Positions 5,009-6,038 of a stretch of 6,038 nt of DNA are shown here, piece after piece (position 1 is the first letter of the stretch; the number at the start of each line of letters is the position of its first letter). A model generated the notes under the pieces. The model was not told the origin of the DNA and did not search any database. It saw only the letters and a list, made by a program, of their open reading frames with translations. The position numbers and the translations under genes were made by a program. The DNA lies in assembly GCA_027022775.1 (NCBI GenBank), contig JALVXO010000274.1, positions 1 to 6,038 on the forward strand, given 5' to 3'. The DNA comes from Campylobacteraceae bacterium. GTDB lineage: Bacteria > Campylobacterota > Campylobacteria > Campylobacterales > Sulfurovaceae.

Positions 5009-5148
5009 TCTAGAGAAGAGAGAAAAGAGATTAGAGAAATATTTTTCGTAATCTGTAATCGGCATTCCATAATCTAAATAAGGTTGGAGTGTTCTCATTC
5101 CGATATTCTGATGATGTGATGCTTGGAAGATAGAAAATAAAAGGATTG

Positions 5149-5160
5149 ATTAACCGGTTA
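5149..5160. repeat. 12-bp ATTAACCGGTTA, copy 2
   Basis: Exact second copy of the palindrome-containing 12-mer at 438-449, just left of the MITE-like element. Confidence 0.4.
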
Positions 5161-5205
5161 TTGGTATAGAAGTAAAACTTTTGCCTGCGGGGCTTCAAAC
5201 GCTAG

Positions 5206-5312
5206 GAGACTGTGAAAAAAGTCTGTAATTTAGGCTTTTTGTCATTCTTCGCTACGCTCAGAATGACAATAACAGCCAGTTTTCATAGAATTATAACTTT
5301 TTGCGCAGTCTC
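5206..5312. mobile_element. MITE-like element with terminal inverted repeats and an internal REP-type hairpin
   Basis: Ends GAGACTGTGAAAAAA (5206-5220) and TTTTTGCGCAGTCTC (5298-5312) pair over 15 positions with one mismatch and one G-T. Inside are a 9-bp stem AAAAAGTCT/AGGCTTTTT (5216-5240, one G-T) and a hairpin with 10-bp arms TTGTCATTCT/AGAATGACAA (5239-5269). The core of the latter on the minus strand, TTCTGAGCGTAGCGAAGAA, belongs to a REP-like sequence I recall as dispersed in many bacterial genomes. The element is 107 bp and noncoding, with no transposase. Only a 2-bp AG flanks both ends, so a target duplication is not demonstrated. Confidence 0.6.
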
Positions 5313-5344
5313 AGAGGTAAATGCTAGAGTTTTCACAAAACAAA

Positions 5345-5365
5345 GAAAAAGTTGCTAACTTTTTC
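5345..5365 (-). terminator. Possible weak terminator downstream of the 32-aa gene
   Basis: Perfect 9-bp stem GAAAAAGTT/AACTTTTTC with a 3-nt loop. On the minus strand it is followed by a U-rich run (TTTGTTTTG) and lies 43 nt past the stop of the mini-ORF. The stem is only A/T-strong, so termination would be inefficient. Confidence 0.35.
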
Positions 5366-5407
5366 AAGCATCCAAGTGTTGTTTATGCAGCTGTTTGATG
5401 TTTAAGA

Positions 5408-5506
5408 TTATTTATTGGGGGAGTAATAAGAGTAAAAATTATCCCCTTTTAACTCTTTGCCCTTTGCCAAACCAAATGCCGAAATATCAATACTCTTTTT
5501 AGACAC
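5408..5506 (-). CDS. Mini-protein of unknown function (32 aa), GTG start
   Basis: The frame runs from GTG at 5506 to TAA at 5408. The 32-residue product opens MSKKSIDISAFGLAKGKE and ends NFYSYYSPNK: basic, aromatic-ended, with no cysteine, signal peptide or membrane segment. I do not recognise it. The case for a real gene is its signals: a full Shine-Dalgarno AAGGAGG (5512-5518) exactly 5 nt before the GTG, and an extended -10 TGGTATTAT (5528-5536) that is identical over TTTTTGGTATTAT to the amt promoter. The leader would be about 15 nt. It is divergent from the AAA ATPase gene, with their -10 boxes 52 bp apart. Alternatives are the preserved 5' end of a gene cut short by a stop, or a leader peptide whose downstream gene was replaced by the repeat cluster. 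The TATTTATTGGGG at its 3' end recurs at 402-413, so the tail may have been formed by repeat sequence. Confidence 0.55.
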   Translation of the reverse strand: MSKKSIDISAFGLAKGKELKGDNFYSYYSPNK

Positions 5507-5527
5507 CAAAGCCTCCTTGCTATTTTA

Positions 5528-5591
5528 ATAATACCAAAAAAGAGGCGCTTTGCTGTATAAAATGTAGGCAGTTTGGCTTTTATGGTATAAT
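5528..5591. promoter_or_regulatory. Back-to-back divergent promoters for the 32-aa gene (minus) and the AAA ATPase (plus)
   Basis: On the minus strand TGGTATTAT lies at 5528-5536; on the plus strand TGGTATAAT lies at 5583-5591. Extended leftward they read CTTTTTTGGTATTAT and CTTTTATGGTATAAT, 13 of 15 identical, so the region forms a large imperfect inverted repeat. The ATPase leader would be about 79 nt, in which TAACATA occurs twice, 14 bp apart (5635 and 5649). Confidence 0.6.
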
Positions 5592-5676
5592 AAAAATCTG
5601 ATTTATTTTAGATAGTAAGTGTTTATTAAGTAAATAACATATATCATTTAACATAGTGCTATTTTAAGGAAAGAGA

Positions 5677-6038
5677 TTGAAATTTGAAGTAAAAAATCTT
5701 GCTAAAATAAAAGAAGCAGAATTTGACATAAAAGATTTAACTATTTTTGTTGGAAAAAACAGCACAAATAAAACTTATGCTGCTCATACTGTTTATATGC
5801 TAAATAAGATATTAACCAGGGATAAATCGGATATTCTTGATGAAAAACCTTTTGAACTTTTTATGAAATATTATAAATTACATGGTAAAGAAGATATTTT
5901 AACTCTAAAAAAAATAAAAAAAAATGAACAATTTAAGAAGAAAAATATTGATATAATTGATTCTTATCCAATATATGAAGAGTTTAGAGTAGTATCAATA
6001 CCTCTTACTAAAAGTATTGAATTAATTATTAATAAAAT
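5677..6038 (+). CDS. AAA-family ATPase, N-terminal part (OLD/RecF/SMC-like), continues past right edge
   Basis: 120 codons are open to the window's end. TTG 5677 is taken as start because AAGGA (5666-5670) lies 6 nt before it and the protein begins exactly as the family does: MKFEVKNLAKIKEAEFDIKD, beta strands leading to the P-loop, then LTIFVGKNSTNKTY. The P-loop GKNSTNKT (26-33) fits GxxxxGK[ST] except that the second Gly is Asn31; K32 and T33 for phosphate and Mg2+ are kept. Walker B and the signature motif would lie beyond the edge. Residues 34-120 are Lys-, Ile- and Asn-rich, possibly the start of an inserted helical arm. GC is about 21% (77 of 362 bases), far below amt (samples 32-47%), which suggests acquisition by transfer. 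Such ATPases occur alone or with nuclease or effector partners in defence systems (OLD/Gabija, Septu, PARIS, abortive-infection types); which one cannot be told here. Confidence 0.8.
   Translation, partial: MKFEVKNLAKIKEAEFDIKDLTIFVGKNSTNKTYAAHTVYMLNKILTRDKSDILDEKPFELFMKYYKLHGKEDILTLKKIKKNEQFKKKNIDIIDSYPIYEEFRVVSIPLTKSIELIINK

Larger units (their letters stand above)
4929..5407. other. 479-bp gene-free region rich in repeats
   Basis: No convincing reading frame with a start and ribosome binding site is seen on either strand. The stretch holds the 7-bp repeats, the REP-like palindrome, a second ATTAACCGGTTA (5149-5160), the MITE-like unit (5206-5312) and an AT-rich hairpin (5345-5365). A TGGTATAGA at 5162-5170 resembles an extended -10 on the plus strand, but no product is evident. 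Confidence 0.6.

Noticed and set aside
4929..5400. CRISPR array
   Set aside because: The repeats are short, different from each other, and not spaced as repeat-spacer units.

Overview
The window most likely comes from a Campylobacterota (epsilonproteobacterial) chromosome, of the kind found in Sulfurimonas, Sulfuricurvum or Sulfurovum relatives. This is inferred from low but uneven GC, promoters that are mostly extended -10 boxes (TGGTATWAT) behind T-rich tracts with no clear -35, a Gly-Leu-Cys-Ser tRNA string with encoded CCA ends, and the gene types present. The genus cannot be fixed from this sequence alone.

Layout from left to right. (1) 1-333, minus: the N-terminal 111 codons of a MutS-family mismatch-recognition protein, running off the left edge. 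(2) 534-914, plus: a lone pseudopilin-like protein. (3) 987-1462, minus: a four-tRNA operon, transcribed Gly(GCC)-Leu(TAA)-Cys(GCA)-Ser(TGA), with a long hairpin in the Leu-Cys spacer. A bidirectional terminator at 1522-1540 separates it from (4) a 45-aa basic protein (1545-1682, minus), whose -10 box sits inside a perfect 9-bp-arm palindrome. (5) 1866-2798, minus: an orphan CitE-like HpcH/HpaI lyase, divergent from (6) 2862-3275, plus: a YqaA-type membrane protein. (7) 3416-4928, plus: an amt-glnK ammonium transport and PII signalling operon. Its upstream region carries three copies of a 14-bp motif exactly 44 bp apart. (8) 4929-5407: about 480 bp without a gene, packed with repeats (7-bp tandem repeats, a REP-like GC palindrome, and a 107-bp MITE-like element containing another REP-like hairpin). 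(9) 5408-5506, minus: a 32-aa mini-ORF with a perfect Shine-Dalgarno and a GTG start, divergent from (10) 5677 to the right edge, plus: the start of an AAA-family ATPase at only about 21% GC with an altered Walker A motif (GKNSTNKT).

The left 80% reads as ordinary core chromosome. The clearest functional unit is amt-glnK, where GlnK binds the cytoplasmic face of Amt and shuts the channel when nitrogen is plentiful. The right end looks like the edge of an accessory, possibly defence-type, island: repeat debris, then a sharp GC drop, then an OLD/RecF-like ATPase of a kind often paired with effector genes. The genes that would identify that system lie outside the window.
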